Shown: positions 52,802 to 61,951, numbered from the stretch's first letter. The stretch: 64,000 nt of DNA from Thermomonas carbonis (GCF_014396975.1 NZ_CP060719.1:186001-250000), one strand, 5' to 3'. Program-made: numbers and translations. The notes: generated from the letters alone by a model not told the origin.

Positions 52802-54865
52802 ATGTCCTACAGCACACAGCAGATCCGCAACGTGGCCCTGGCAGGCCACCCCGGCGCCGGCAAGACCACCCTGTTCGAAGCCCTGCTGCATGCCGGCGGC
52901 GCCATCCAGACGGCAGGCACCATCGAACGCGGCAGCACGGTCTCCGACTTCGACCCGATCGAACGCGAACGCAGCCATTCCATCGACGCCGCGATCGCCA
53001 GCATCGACCACGCCCCGCTCGGGCAACCGCCGATCCACGTCAACCTGATCGACACCCCCGGATATCCGGATTTCCGCGGCCCGACCCTGTCCGCGCTGGC
53101 GGCGGTGGAAACGGTGGCGGTGGTGGTGGATGCCGACACCGGCATCAGCTACGGCACCCACCGGATGATGGAGCACGCCAAGGCGCGCGGTCTGTGCCGG
53201 GTGATCGTGGTCAACAAGATCGATCATCCGGGCGCGAAACTCGGTGCGTTGCTGGACAACCTGCGCGAGACCTTCGGCAGCGAAGTGCTGCCGCTCAACC
53301 TCCCGAACGAAGGCGGAAAATCCGTCGTCGACTGCTTCTGGCAATCCACCGGCACCAGCAACCTCGGCCCGGTCGCCGACTGGCACCGCAGGATCATCGA
53401 CCAGGTGGTCGAGATCAACGAGACCGTGATGGACCATTACCTCGACCTCGGCGAGGGCGGGTTGTCCGGACAGGAACTGCACGACGCCTTCGAGCAATGC
53501 CTGCGCGAGGGCCACCTGGTGCCGGTCTGCTTCGTGTCCGCGCGCAGCGGCGCCGGCGTGCGCGAGTTGCTCGACGTGGCGGAGCGGTTGTTCCCGCATC
53601 CCGGCGAGGCCAATCCGCCGCCCTTCATGAAGGGCACCGGCGACGAGGCGCAACCGATCGTCGCCACCCCCGATCCGCAGGCGCATGTCATCGCCGACGT
53701 GTTCAAGATCATCAACGATCCCTTCGTAGGCAAGCTCGGCATCTTCCGGGTTTACCAGGGCACGGTGAAGAAGGACACCCAGCTGTTCGTCGACGACGGC
53801 AAGAAGGCCTTCAAGGTCGCCCACCTGTTCAAGCTCAAGGGCAAGGACCACGTCGAAGTGGCGCAGGCGATTCCCGGCGACATCGCCGCGGTGGCCAAGA
53901 TCGACGACCTGCATTTCGATGCGGTGCTGCACGACTCGCACGACGAGGATCACATCCACCTGGCACCGATGGCGTTCCCGAAGCCGATGTTCGGGCTTGC
54001 AATCGAGCCCGCCAGCAAGGGCCAGGAACAGAAGCTGGCGACCGCGCTGCACAAACTGGCAGAGGAAGACCCGGCCTTCCTGGTCGAACACAACATCGAA
54101 ACCAACGAGACGGTGATGCGCGGGCTGTCCGACCTGCACCTGCGGATCATGCTGCAGCGTTTGAAGGACAAGTACGGCGTCGACGTGAAGACGCATCCGC
54201 CGCGCATCGCCTACCGCGAAACCATCAGCAGCAACGCCGACGGCCACCATCGCCACAAGAAACAGACCGGTGGCGCCGGCCAGTTCGGCGAGGTGTTCCT
54301 GCGCATCGAACCGCTGCCCCGCGGTGGCGGTTTCGAGTTCGTCGATGAAGTGAAGGGCGGCACCATCCCGGGCCAGTTCCTGCCGGCGGTGGAAAAAGGC
54401 GTGCGCCAGGTGCTGTCCGGCGGCGCGGTCGCCGGCTACCCGATGCAGGACGTGCGCGTGATCGTGTACGACGGCAAGCATCACCCGGTGGATTCCAAGG
54501 AAGTCGCGTTCGTCGCTGCCGGCAAGAAGGCGTTCCTGGATGCGATCGGCAAGGCACGACCACAGGTGCTGGAGCCGATCGCCGAACTGCAAGTCACCGC
54601 GCCCGAGCAGCACATGGGCGACATCAGCGGCGGACTGTCGTCGAAGCGTGCACGCATCAACGGCACCGATTCGCAACGCGGCGAGATCGTGGTCAAGGCG
54701 CAGGTGCCGCTGTCGGAACTGGAGGGTTACGCGGCGGAACTGAAATCGGTGACCGCCGGGCGTGGTCGTTATGCGTTGGACTTCAGCCATTACGAACCGG
54801 TTCCGCCGCAGGTCCAGCAGAAACTCGTCGAGGCCTGGAAGTCGCCGCACCACGACGACGACTGA
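52802..54865 (+). CDS. EF-G-like GTPase (atypical, not the housekeeping fusA)
   Basis: 687 residues with all five EF-G domains. G1 is GHPGAGKTT (15-23) rather than GHIDAGKTT; G3 DTPGYPDF (84-91); G4 NKID (138-141). Switch 1 lacks the usual RGITI, reading ERERSHSID. Domain IV has QTGGAGQFGEVFLRIEPL and the C-terminus ends in acidic residues. This type, called EF-G-like or FusA2-like, has an uncertain role. The ATG at 52802 follows GGAGG. Confidence 0.9.
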   Translation: MSYSTQQIRNVALAGHPGAGKTTLFEALLHAGGAIQTAGTIERGSTVSDFDPIERERSHSIDAAIASIDHAPLGQPPIHVNLIDTPGYPDFRGPTLSALAAVETVAVVVDADTGISYGTHRMMEHAKARGLCRVIVVNKIDHPGAKLGALLDNLRETFGSEVLPLNLPNEGGKSVVDCFWQSTGTSNLGPVADWHRRIIDQVVEINETVMDHYLDLGEGGLSGQELHDAFEQCLREGHLVPVCFVSARSGAGVRELLDVAERLFPHPGEANPPPFMKGTGDEAQPIVATPDPQAHVIADVFKIINDPFVGKLGIFRVYQGTVKKDTQLFVDDGKKAFKVAHLFKLKGKDHVEVAQAIPGDIAAVAKIDDLHFDAVLHDSHDEDHIHLAPMAFPKPMFGLAIEPASKGQEQKLATALHKLAEEDPAFLVEHNIETNETVMRGLSDLHLRIMLQRLKDKYGVDVKTHPPRIAYRETISSNADGHHRHKKQTGGAGQFGEVFLRIEPLPRGGGFEFVDEVKGGTIPGQFLPAVEKGVRQVLSGGAVAGYPMQDVRVIVYDGKHHPVDSKEVAFVAAGKKAFLDAIGKARPQVLEPIAELQVTAPEQHMGDISGGLSSKRARINGTDSQRGEIVVKAQVPLSELEGYAAELKSVTAGRGRYALDFSHYEPVPPQVQQKLVEAWKSPHHDDD

Positions 54866-54907
54866 GCCCACACGTCCGCTTCAACCGCCCGTCGCCATGC
54901 TGGCGGC

Positions 54908-55501
54908 ATGCCGACACATGCCGCCAGCCCCGTTCGCCGCCGCCGCTTCCCCGCCAGCCTGTTGTTCCTGCTCGTGGTCGGCGTCGCGCTGGCCCTGTGG
55001 TGGCGGGCCTCGCCGATGCCGCGTGCCTTGCCCGAACTGTTCCGCCTGTGGCGGCAACCGCCAGCGCTGGAAGTTCCGGTGCCGGTGGCCGGGGTTCGCG
55101 TTCGTGCCATCGCCGACACCTGGGGCGGTCCACGCGATGGCGGGCGCAGGCATCAGGGCACCGACATCTTCGCCGAGCGCGGCACGCCGGTGCTGAGCGC
55201 GACCGACGGCATCGTGGCGCGGATCGGCGATTACGGGATCGGCGGCAGGCATGCATGGGTGCTCGGTCCCGGCGGCGAGCGCCACTACTACGCCCACCTC
55301 GACGACTGGGCACCCGGCCTGCATGCCTGGCAGCGGGTTCGCGCGGGCGAAGTCATCGGCATCGTCGGCAACACCGGCAACGCGCGGACCACGCCGCCGC
55401 ACCTGCACTACGGCATCTACAACCAAGCCGGCGCACTCAACCCATACCCTCGCCTGCGCGATGCGAAACCGTCACACTTGAACGCGCCGCCGCCCCGCTA
55501 A
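54908..55501 (+). CDS. M23 family peptidase (LytM-like)
   Basis: 197 residues with one N-terminal membrane helix (16-32). Zinc-site motifs: RRHQGTDIFAERGTPVLSATDG (HQGTD His82, Asp86), HYYAHLD, and PPHLHYGIYN. It is an inner-membrane-anchored peptidoglycan endopeptidase or an inactive regulator; the complete ligand set argues for activity. It begins 42 bp after the EF-G-like gene. Confidence 0.9.
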   Translation: MPTHAASPVRRRRFPASLLFLLVVGVALALWWRASPMPRALPELFRLWRQPPALEVPVPVAGVRVRAIADTWGGPRDGGRRHQGTDIFAERGTPVLSATDGIVARIGDYGIGGRHAWVLGPGGERHYYAHLDDWAPGLHAWQRVRAGEVIGIVGNTGNARTTPPHLHYGIYNQAGALNPYPRLRDAKPSHLNAPPPR

Positions 55502-55556
55502 CCGGACGTTCACCGCCGTTGGCGAGGATGCAGGCTCCGCCACCGCCGAGGCCGCC

Positions 55557-56105
55557 ATGCGCAAATCGATCGCCTTGCTCGCCCTGCTGCTCGCCGGCAT
55601 GCTGGCCGCGTGTTCCAGCCTGGGTACGTCCGTGTTGCTGGGCCGCGACATCGTCTTCACCGCGCCGCAATTGCAGGCGCAGCTGGACCGCAAATTCCCG
55701 CGCGACTACAAGAAACTCGGCGGGCTGCTCAACTTCAGCCTGATGAACCCGCGCCTGAGCCTGCCGCCGGGCGGTCGCCTGCACCTGGACTTCGACATCG
55801 GCATGGGCGGTCCCGGCAACGCGCGCACGCCGTCCGGTCATTTCAGCGTGGAGAGCGGGCTGCGTTTCGATCCCGGCACCCGCGGCCTGCACATGGACCA
55901 GCCGCAGATCGTCGCGGTGGACGTGCCGGCGCTGGGCGGGGTGATGAACGACAGCGCGCGGAGCATGCTCAACAGCTGGCTGCTGGATTACGCGCGCGAG
56001 GAGCCGGTGTACCGGCTCGACGACAGCACCGTGGGCCGCATGGCTTCGCGCCGCATCGAACGGGTCGACATCGACCCGGGCCTGATCACCATTCGACTGG
56101 ACTGA
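55557..56105 (+). CDS. DUF1439 lipoprotein (YceB-like)
   Basis: 182 residues. The lipobox is LAAC. Core: FTAPQLQAQLDRKFPRDYKKLGGLLNF, LSLPPGGRLHLDFDIGMGG, VESGLRFDPGTRGLHMDQPQIV and VYRLDDST. This matches the lipid-binding-like SMP/TULIP-type fold of YceB proteins, located in the envelope. Role unknown. Next gene starts 1 base after the stop. Confidence 0.85.
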   Translation: MRKSIALLALLLAGMLAACSSLGTSVLLGRDIVFTAPQLQAQLDRKFPRDYKKLGGLLNFSLMNPRLSLPPGGRLHLDFDIGMGGPGNARTPSGHFSVESGLRFDPGTRGLHMDQPQIVAVDVPALGGVMNDSARSMLNSWLLDYAREEPVYRLDDSTVGRMASRRIERVDIDPGLITIRLD

Positions 56106-56106
56106 C

Positions 56107-56493
56107 ATGCATCGCACACGCCTTTCGATCATCGCCGCGCTGACCGCTTTGCTGCTGGCCGGCTGCGGCAAGGACGCCGCACCGGGCAACGTTGGGTCAA
56201 CCGGTGAAGATGGCTTGCCGAAGCCCGATGCCGTCAGCGGCTCGGTCACCGGCATGCCCAACCCCGGCGAGTCCACGCCCAATCCGGGCCAGCCGGTGGA
56301 GATCCCGGTTGAGGACGAACTGGAAGTGCCCGCGGACATCGTGCCGATCGATGGCGAATTGCCGACCGACATCGACGGCCTGCCGCAGACCGCCACGCCC
56401 GAGCCACCGGAACCCGAAACCATGCCGCTGCCGCCGACCGAGTCCGCCGTGCCTGCCAGCAGCAGCGACAATCCGGACGCCGGCCTGCAATGA
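56107..56493 (+). CDS. Small acidic Pro-rich lipoprotein
   Basis: 128 residues. Lipobox LLAGC, then a disordered acidic and Pro-rich chain (PEPPEPETMPLPP, EDELEVPADIVPIDGELPTDIDG). No recognised domain. It sits between two lipoprotein genes with a 4-base overlap downstream. Confidence 0.7.
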   Translation: MHRTRLSIIAALTALLLAGCGKDAAPGNVGSTGEDGLPKPDAVSGSVTGMPNPGESTPNPGQPVEIPVEDELEVPADIVPIDGELPTDIDGLPQTATPEPPEPETMPLPPTESAVPASSSDNPDAGLQ

Positions 56494-57212
56494 GGCGCGT
56501 GCTGCTCACCGCCAGCGTGGCGATGCTGGTGACAGCGTGCTCGCCCGCGCCGGCCCCTGCGCCAACGCCACCTGCCGCGAAACCTGCGCCGGTGACGACG
56601 CCCGCAGCCGAAGCGCCTGCGCCTGTGGAAGCGGAAACCGCGGCACCGATCGTCGAGACCTGGGAACTACCCGGCGACCTCAATCCGCTCACCACGCAGG
56701 CGCAACTGGAAGCCCGCTTCGGCAAGACCAACCTGCGCGAGGAAACCTTCAACGGTGCCGAAGGCATGGGCACCTATCCGGTGCTGGTCGCCTTCCCCGA
56801 CGATCCGGCGAAGCGCCTCGAACTGATGCTGGATGCCGACAACAAGGACGCCCCGATCCAGGAACTGCGTGTGACCAATGCGGAGTCGCTCTGGCATGAC
56901 GCCACCGGCCTGCGCCCGGGCATGAGCCTGGCCGAATTGGTCGCGCTCAACGGCGCACCGGTGAGTTTCTACGGGCTTGCATGGGATTACGGCGGCACCG
57001 TGCAGGACTGGCACGGCGGCAAGCTCGCCAACGCGGTCGGCAATCCGCTGTTTCGCCGCGTCACCCTGACCGCACGCACGGGGGCCGATGACAACGCATT
57101 GCCGCAAGGCGACGCCACCTTCCGCAGCGACGATCCGAAATGGGCCAGCGCCGGCAAGGACATGGTCGTCGGCGAGCTGGGCATCAGCTGGCCGCACGAC
57201 GGCGAGGATTGA
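56490..57212 (+). CDS. Lipoprotein of unknown function
   Basis: 240 residues. The signal MRRVLLTASVAMLVTAC carries a lipobox, followed by an Ala/Pro-rich linker. The folded part reads LTTQAQLEARFGKTNLREETFNGAEGMGTYPVLVAFPDDP, then LMLDADNKDAPIQELRV and LWHDATGLRPGMSLAELVALNGAPVSFYGLAWDYGG. I do not recognise the family. The ATG overlaps the stop of the preceding lipoprotein by 4 bases. Confidence 0.78.
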   Translation: MRRVLLTASVAMLVTACSPAPAPAPTPPAAKPAPVTTPAAEAPAPVEAETAAPIVETWELPGDLNPLTTQAQLEARFGKTNLREETFNGAEGMGTYPVLVAFPDDPAKRLELMLDADNKDAPIQELRVTNAESLWHDATGLRPGMSLAELVALNGAPVSFYGLAWDYGGTVQDWHGGKLANAVGNPLFRRVTLTARTGADDNALPQGDATFRSDDPKWASAGKDMVVGELGISWPHDGED

Positions 57213-57220
57213 GTGCTCTT

Positions 57221-57254
57221 GCCCGTCATCCCGGCGAAAGCCGGGATGACGGGC
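57221..57254. repeat. Perfect GTCATCCC-family palindrome
   Basis: Two perfect 15-base arms, GCCCGTCATCCCGGC (57221-57235) and its complement (57240-57254), with a GAAA tetraloop. It is the cleanest member of the family in the window. A partial copy, TTTTCGCAGGGATGACGGC, follows at 57277. Confidence 0.85.
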
Positions 57255-57312
57255 AGCCACTGGAATGACGGCGATGTTTTCGCAGGGATGACGGCGGCGT
57301 GCAGATGCTGCG

Positions 57313-59592
57313 CTACAACTCGAAGCGATACGCCAACTTCACCACCAGTTGCTCGTCGTTGCGCAGGCTGAAGGCATCGTTGAACTGGTCGAAGGCACCG
57401 GCGGCGAACGGGTCGTAGCCGAAGCCGCCACGTCCGTACACCACGTACAGGTTCGACAGCGGCGCGAGCTCGTAGCGATAGCGTACCTGGAAGCCCATGT
57501 TGCGCAGGCTGAAGGGTTGCACCGGATCGTTGCTGACCACGCCGCGGCCGTCCGTACCCAGCCGCCACGCGATGGGGTTGTCGGCATCGAAGCCCAGCGC
57601 TTCCAGCTTCACCCGTAATTCCTGGCGGGTGCCGATGTTCCAGTTGAGGCTGGCGCTGAGGTCGTAGCGGTTCATGTGGAAGCCGGCAACCACGTTTTCA
57701 TGGCCGGGGCCCAGCTCGTCGCCCTGCCAGATCAGCTGTTCCTGGTCCATCACGTGGCCCATCCACAGCTCGATGTTGAGCGCGTCGTTGATGTAGTAGG
57801 TGCTGCTGACCGAGGCGCTCCACGCATACGGCGTGTCCTGGCGCAGGCCGCTGGCCACGCCGATGCTGCCCTCGACGGCAAACTGCCAGTTGCCGCGCCG
57901 CGGGAAGCCGCGGCCGATGAAGCCATTGCCGCCGTTGCGCACGCGCATCGGCCCGTTGCCGCGGGTGATTTCGTCGTCGAAGGCGGCAGTGCGCAGCTGC
58001 ATGTTCCAGTTGAGGTTGCCGCCGTCCTTGCGCTGGCTGTTGCCCTGGAAGCGAGTCTGCCGCTGCAGCCACAGACCGTCGTTGTTCTGCATGCCTTCCA
58101 CGCGGAAGCGCAGGTTATGCGATGACCAGGCGGACTCTGCCGGCAGCTCGGTGATGCGCTTGCCCAACTCGACCTGCGCGTAGTTGAGGTCGTTGCGGCC
58201 GAGGTAGCCGGCGTCGTTGACCTCGAAATCCTCGCCGTAATGGATCAGCAAACCGGTCACGCTCCAGCCCTTGGCGAAGGTCTTCTGCGCCATCGAGGTG
58301 AAGGCGACGTCGCGCGTGTGCTGGCCCGCCTGTTCGATGTCGCTGCCGACCAGGGTGCTGGAGACGGTCAGGCTGGGATCGGGCTGCCAGCGATGGTCGA
58401 AGCCGAGCACGTTCGCGTTGCGATCGAGGAACGGCCGGTCGACATTGGTCACCATCGCGCCGAGGTTGTGCGAACCGAACGAACGCTGCAGCCGCAGCGC
58501 GCTGAAGCGGCGGCCGCCATCGCCACCCTCGTCGGCCACGAACGCGCCGTACTGGGTCGCGCCGATGCTGCCGTTGAACTTGATCGCGCCGGTGATGTCG
58601 GCCGGGCCGCTACCGTCGTCCGCCGACGCACCGATGCGCCGCGTGTACAGCAGCTGGCTGTTGTCGAACAGCAGGCCGAAGTCGAAGAAACCCTGGTTCT
58701 CGGTGAAGAACGGACGCTTGTCGCTGAAGAAGGTTTCCTGCGCGCCGAAGTTCACCACCAGCGAATCGCTCTCGACCTGGCCGAAGTCCGGGTTGATCGT
58801 CGCGGTCAGCTGGAACTGGCTGTTCGGCTTCCAGAAGATGTCGGCGCCGGCATCGAAACTGTTGTCCCTGGCCACCAGGTCGTGCAGGCCGACCACGTAT
58901 GGCGTGATCGCCAGCAAGGATTGCGAGAAGACCGGAATCTCGATCTTCTCGAACTGGTTGAGGAACTGCGGCCGCTCGAAGCTGACCGCCGGCCAGGCCA
59001 TGCGCTCGCCGACGCTGCCGACCACGCGGTCCAGGTAGACCGCGACCGTGCGCTTGTCGCCGGCCACTTTCTTCATCGGCGCGGTATGCCACGGGATCAG
59101 CAGCTCAGCGGTCCATTCGTCGTCATCCTCTGCCACCGCGTGCTGCCAGGTGCCGTCCCAGTCGCTGCTGAAGTTGCCGCCGCTGGTGATGGTGGAATCC
59201 TGGATGCTGTCGCTGGCGGTGAGGGTGAAGTCGTAGCCGCTGCGACCATCGCCATCGAAATCCAGCATCACGTTGACCCGGTCGATCGCCACGTCCTGGT
59301 CGCGCGCGCTGCGCTGCCGCGGGGTTTCCACGCCGGCGATCTTGGTGTTGCGGAAAGCGACCGCCAGTCCGTCCGGGGTGGCCAGGATCCAGGCCTCGGT
59401 GGGATGACGAGTCGCGGACTGGGTGAACGGCTGGACCATCCTGAAGTCGGTGACATGGCGCGCGCCCTGCCATTCGGCGGGATCGATGACGCCGTCCACC
59501 TTGACCTGAGCCAGCGCGGGCGAGGACAACGCCGCCAGCACGGAAAGCGACAACAGGGAACTCTTGTGGCGGGACAGGCGCATGGACATCAC
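57313..59592 (-). CDS. DUF5916 outer-membrane protein with CBM9-like N-terminal domain
   Basis: 759 residues with a signal peptide ending LSSPALAQ. The N-terminal part VDGVIDPAEWQGARHV...TEAWILATPDGLAVAFRN is a carbohydrate-binding family 9-like sandwich. The C-terminal 500 residues alternate strand pattern of an outer-membrane barrel (FNGSIGATQYGAF, DRPFLDRNANVLGFDHRWQP, NWNIGTRQELRVKLEALGF) and end AYRFEL. This domain pair is DUF5916, usually called surface hydrolase-like or transporter; no enzymatic residues are certain. Start could be 59592 or 59583. Confidence 0.85.
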   Translation of the reverse strand: MMSMRLSRHKSSLLSLSVLAALSSPALAQVKVDGVIDPAEWQGARHVTDFRMVQPFTQSATRHPTEAWILATPDGLAVAFRNTKIAGVETPRQRSARDQDVAIDRVNVMLDFDGDGRSGYDFTLTASDSIQDSTITSGGNFSSDWDGTWQHAVAEDDDEWTAELLIPWHTAPMKKVAGDKRTVAVYLDRVVGSVGERMAWPAVSFERPQFLNQFEKIEIPVFSQSLLAITPYVVGLHDLVARDNSFDAGADIFWKPNSQFQLTATINPDFGQVESDSLVVNFGAQETFFSDKRPFFTENQGFFDFGLLFDNSQLLYTRRIGASADDGSGPADITGAIKFNGSIGATQYGAFVADEGGDGGRRFSALRLQRSFGSHNLGAMVTNVDRPFLDRNANVLGFDHRWQPDPSLTVSSTLVGSDIEQAGQHTRDVAFTSMAQKTFAKGWSVTGLLIHYGEDFEVNDAGYLGRNDLNYAQVELGKRITELPAESAWSSHNLRFRVEGMQNNDGLWLQRQTRFQGNSQRKDGGNLNWNMQLRTAAFDDEITRGNGPMRVRNGGNGFIGRGFPRRGNWQFAVEGSIGVASGLRQDTPYAWSASVSSTYYINDALNIELWMGHVMDQEQLIWQGDELGPGHENVVAGFHMNRYDLSASLNWNIGTRQELRVKLEALGFDADNPIAWRLGTDGRGVVSNDPVQPFSLRNMGFQVRYRYELAPLSNLYVVYGRGGFGYDPFAAGAFDQFNDAFSLRNDEQLVVKLAYRFEL

Positions 59593-59702
59593 GTTCGGGC
59601 AGCGATTGCTGCGATGGCGCGCACGGTAACGATTTCGTCAACCGTTACCGACTGGCACAAGTCATGTAAACCTTCGTCAGGTGCGGCGCATCGCAGTTTC
59701 GC

Positions 59703-59797
59703 GGTCATCCCTGCGAAGGCAGGTAGCGCCCTATTTCGGCGATAGCCGAATATCCAGTGCTCTCAAGAGCTGGATCCCTGCCTTCGCAGGGATGACG
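59703..59797. repeat. GTCATCCC-type composite inverted repeat
   Basis: GTCATCCCTGCGAAGGCAGG (59704-59723) and its inverted, fuller partner CCCTGCCTTCGCAGGGATGACG (59776-59797) flank a short palindrome CGGCGATAGCCG. It lies in the gap between the SET gene and the DUF5916 gene. Confidence 0.75.
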
Positions 59798-59823
59798 AGC
59801 GGGTGTCTAAGCACGGTCTTGCG

Positions 59824-60288
59824 TCAGCGCTTCGGCCGCAGCATCGTCCCGGTGCAGTCTTTCGCGCCGCAGCGACAGGCCCAGATCTTCTTCAGGCGCG
59901 GGGTGTGGCGCTCGGCCAGGGTGATGCCGTAGTCGTAGGTCAGTTCCTCGCCCGGCTTGATCGCCCGCTTCGCATCGATGAACACCTGCGACTTCTCGGG
60001 ATCATCCTCGTGCTCCTCCAGCACCGCTTCGCAGTTCGGCGCGCAGCTGTGGTTGATCCAGCGCGCGCTGTTGCCCTCGAAGTTGGCGTCGATCACGAAC
60101 ACTTCATTGAGCGTGAACAGGAAGGTGTGGCCGCTGTCGGCATCGCCGGTATCGCCGGCATCCACGTCCTCGTGGGTGCGCCGCCGACCCTTGTATTCGA
60201 TCAGGCGCTCGCCCTTCTTGATCGCGGCCACGGCGAACATGCCGTTGCCGTGGATGGCGGACTTGCGGGTGATGATCTTCTTCGGCAT
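59824..60288 (-). CDS. SET-domain lysine methyltransferase
   Basis: 154 residues. A complete SET plus post-SET layout: SAIHGNGMFAV (12-20), IEYKGRR, WINHSCAPNC (NHSC 79-82), EELTYDYG (114-121), CRCGAKDC (138-145) with the Zn cysteines. SAM-dependent lysine methylation is expected. Bacterial SET proteins of this size are sporadic and their targets are unknown. The start at 60288 gives the family N-terminus. Confidence 0.9.
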   Translation of the reverse strand: MPKKIITRKSAIHGNGMFAVAAIKKGERLIEYKGRRRTHEDVDAGDTGDADSGHTFLFTLNEVFVIDANFEGNSARWINHSCAPNCEAVLEEHEDDPEKSQVFIDAKRAIKPGEELTYDYGITLAERHTPRLKKIWACRCGAKDCTGTMLRPKR

Positions 60289-60409
60289 CGGACGTGGCTG
60301 CAGGACGGGGCCTGCATTGTGAGCTACGCAAGGGCGCGCCGTCATCGCATTGACCGCTTTCCCGGCGGTGGGCCGTTTGCCTAGCGAAGTCCACCGCAGG
60401 ATCCCGCCG

Positions 60410-60976
60410 ATGAACCGCTGCAGCCCCATGTCCGTGCTTGCCTCGATCGCCTGCCTCGGGCTGTCCGCCTGCACCTCGCCCTCGCCGCCCGCGAGCGCAA
60501 GCGCCACGCCGGCGATCGCCAGCATCGACCGCGACGCCGAGCTGCTCGCCCGCGGCGACTATCTGATCCGCATCGCCGGCTGCAACGACTGCCACACGCC
60601 TGCCTATGGCGAGCGCGGCGGCGACGTGCCGCGCGAAGACTGGCTGACGGGTTCGCCGGTCGGTTTCTCCGGTCCGTGGGGCACGACGTACGCAGCCAAC
60701 CTGCGCATCAAGGCAGGCGAGATGGACGAAGCCGGATGGCTCAAGTACACCGGTGAACTGCACACCCGTCCGATCATGCCCGACTTCAATCTGCGCGCGA
60801 TGACCGAGGATGATCGTCGCGCGCTGTATCGCTTCATCCGCTCGCTGGGACCTGGCGGCAGCAAGGCACCCGACTACCTGCCGCCCGGCCAGACCCCACC
60901 GCCGCCTTACCTGCAGATGGTGCTGCCGCCGGCACCGGCATCCGCCGCTGCACCGCCTGCCCCTGCCGCGGGTTGA
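60410..60976 (+). CDS. c-type cytochrome lipoprotein
   Basis: 188 residues. Lipobox LSAC (Cys21), heme motif CNDCH (58-62), methionine ligand in RPIMPDF (Met123), and the helix DDRRALYRFIRSLGPGG. This is the class I cytochrome c pattern found beside alcohol or aldehyde dehydrogenases; no such partner is adjacent. It is probably anchored in the periplasm as an electron carrier. A Pro/Ala-rich tail follows. Confidence 0.88.
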   Translation: MNRCSPMSVLASIACLGLSACTSPSPPASASATPAIASIDRDAELLARGDYLIRIAGCNDCHTPAYGERGGDVPREDWLTGSPVGFSGPWGTTYAANLRIKAGEMDEAGWLKYTGELHTRPIMPDFNLRAMTEDDRRALYRFIRSLGPGGSKAPDYLPPGQTPPPPYLQMVLPPAPASAAAPPAPAAG

Positions 60977-61038
60977 GGAGCGTCAACCGGCAACGGAGCC
61001 GCACGTTGCCATCGGGACTCCCCAGCGGAATCCCTACG

Positions 61039-61938
61039 ATGCGCAAGCTCTCCGCCGCCCTCGCCCTGCTCGTCCTGTTGCCCACGCTCGCCAGCGCCCA
61101 GGGCGTGCGCGAACGCTTCAAGCAGGCGCGCGAGGCCAGCCGACAGGAACGCCCGGTCGCCGTGCCGGCGGGCGGCAGCCCCATACGCAACATCGCCTAC
61201 GGCCCGGATCCGGCGCAACGCTTCGACCTCTACCTGCCGGCCAATCCCTCGCGTGCGCCGGTGGTGTTCTACGTGCACGGCGGTGGTTGGGCCAACGGCG
61301 ACAAGACCAACCCGGGCCTGGCCAACAAACTGGCCTACTGGCTGCCGAAGGGCTACGCGGTGGTCTCCAGCAATTACCGGATGCTCCCGGAGACGATGCC
61401 GCTGGAGCAGGCCCGCGATATCGCCCGCGCGGTCGCCGCCCTGCAGCGGCGTGCCGGCGAATGGCAGCTCGATCGCTCCCGCGTGGTGCTGATGGGGCAT
61501 TCCGCCGGTGCCCACCTGGTCGCGTTGCTCGGCGCGGATCCGCGGATGCTGACCCAAGCCGGCGCGACGCCGCCGCGCGGCATCGTTTCGCTGGACAGCG
61601 GCGCGCTGGACGTGCCCGCGCTGATGGGCAAGCGCCGGGTTCCGAAGCTTTACCAAGAAGCGTTTGGTCACGATCCCGCCTACTGGCGGTCGGTCTCGCC
61701 GCAGCAGCAGCTGACCCGCGGTGGGCTGCCGATGCTGCTGGTCTGCGCCAGCGAGCGCCGCTTCCCGACCTCGCCCTGCGATGAAGCCCGCAAATTCGCG
61801 GCGCGCGGGCGCGCGCTGGGCGTCGCGATGGTGGTGCAACCCGAGCCGCTCGACCATGGCGAGATCAACCGGACCCTCGGCCAGCTATCGGCTTACACCC
61901 GCGCCGTTTCCGACTGGATCGACCGCCTGCAGCGCTAG
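61039..61938 (+). CDS. Secreted alpha/beta hydrolase (carboxylesterase/lipase-like)
   Basis: 299 residues with a signal peptide ending TLASAQG. HSL-type motifs: FYVHGGGWANGDK (oxyanion), MGHSAGAH (Ser nucleophile), and LDHGEI (catalytic His). The N-terminal strand DPAQRFDLYLP is typical. It is a periplasmic esterase on small acyl substrates. Start at 61039 gives the signal peptide. Confidence 0.9.
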   Translation: MRKLSAALALLVLLPTLASAQGVRERFKQAREASRQERPVAVPAGGSPIRNIAYGPDPAQRFDLYLPANPSRAPVVFYVHGGGWANGDKTNPGLANKLAYWLPKGYAVVSSNYRMLPETMPLEQARDIARAVAALQRRAGEWQLDRSRVVLMGHSAGAHLVALLGADPRMLTQAGATPPRGIVSLDSGALDVPALMGKRRVPKLYQEAFGHDPAYWRSVSPQQQLTRGGLPMLLVCASERRFPTSPCDEARKFAARGRALGVAMVVQPEPLDHGEINRTLGQLSAYTRAVSDWIDRLQR

Positions 61939-61951
61939 CCGGAGCCTGCGC

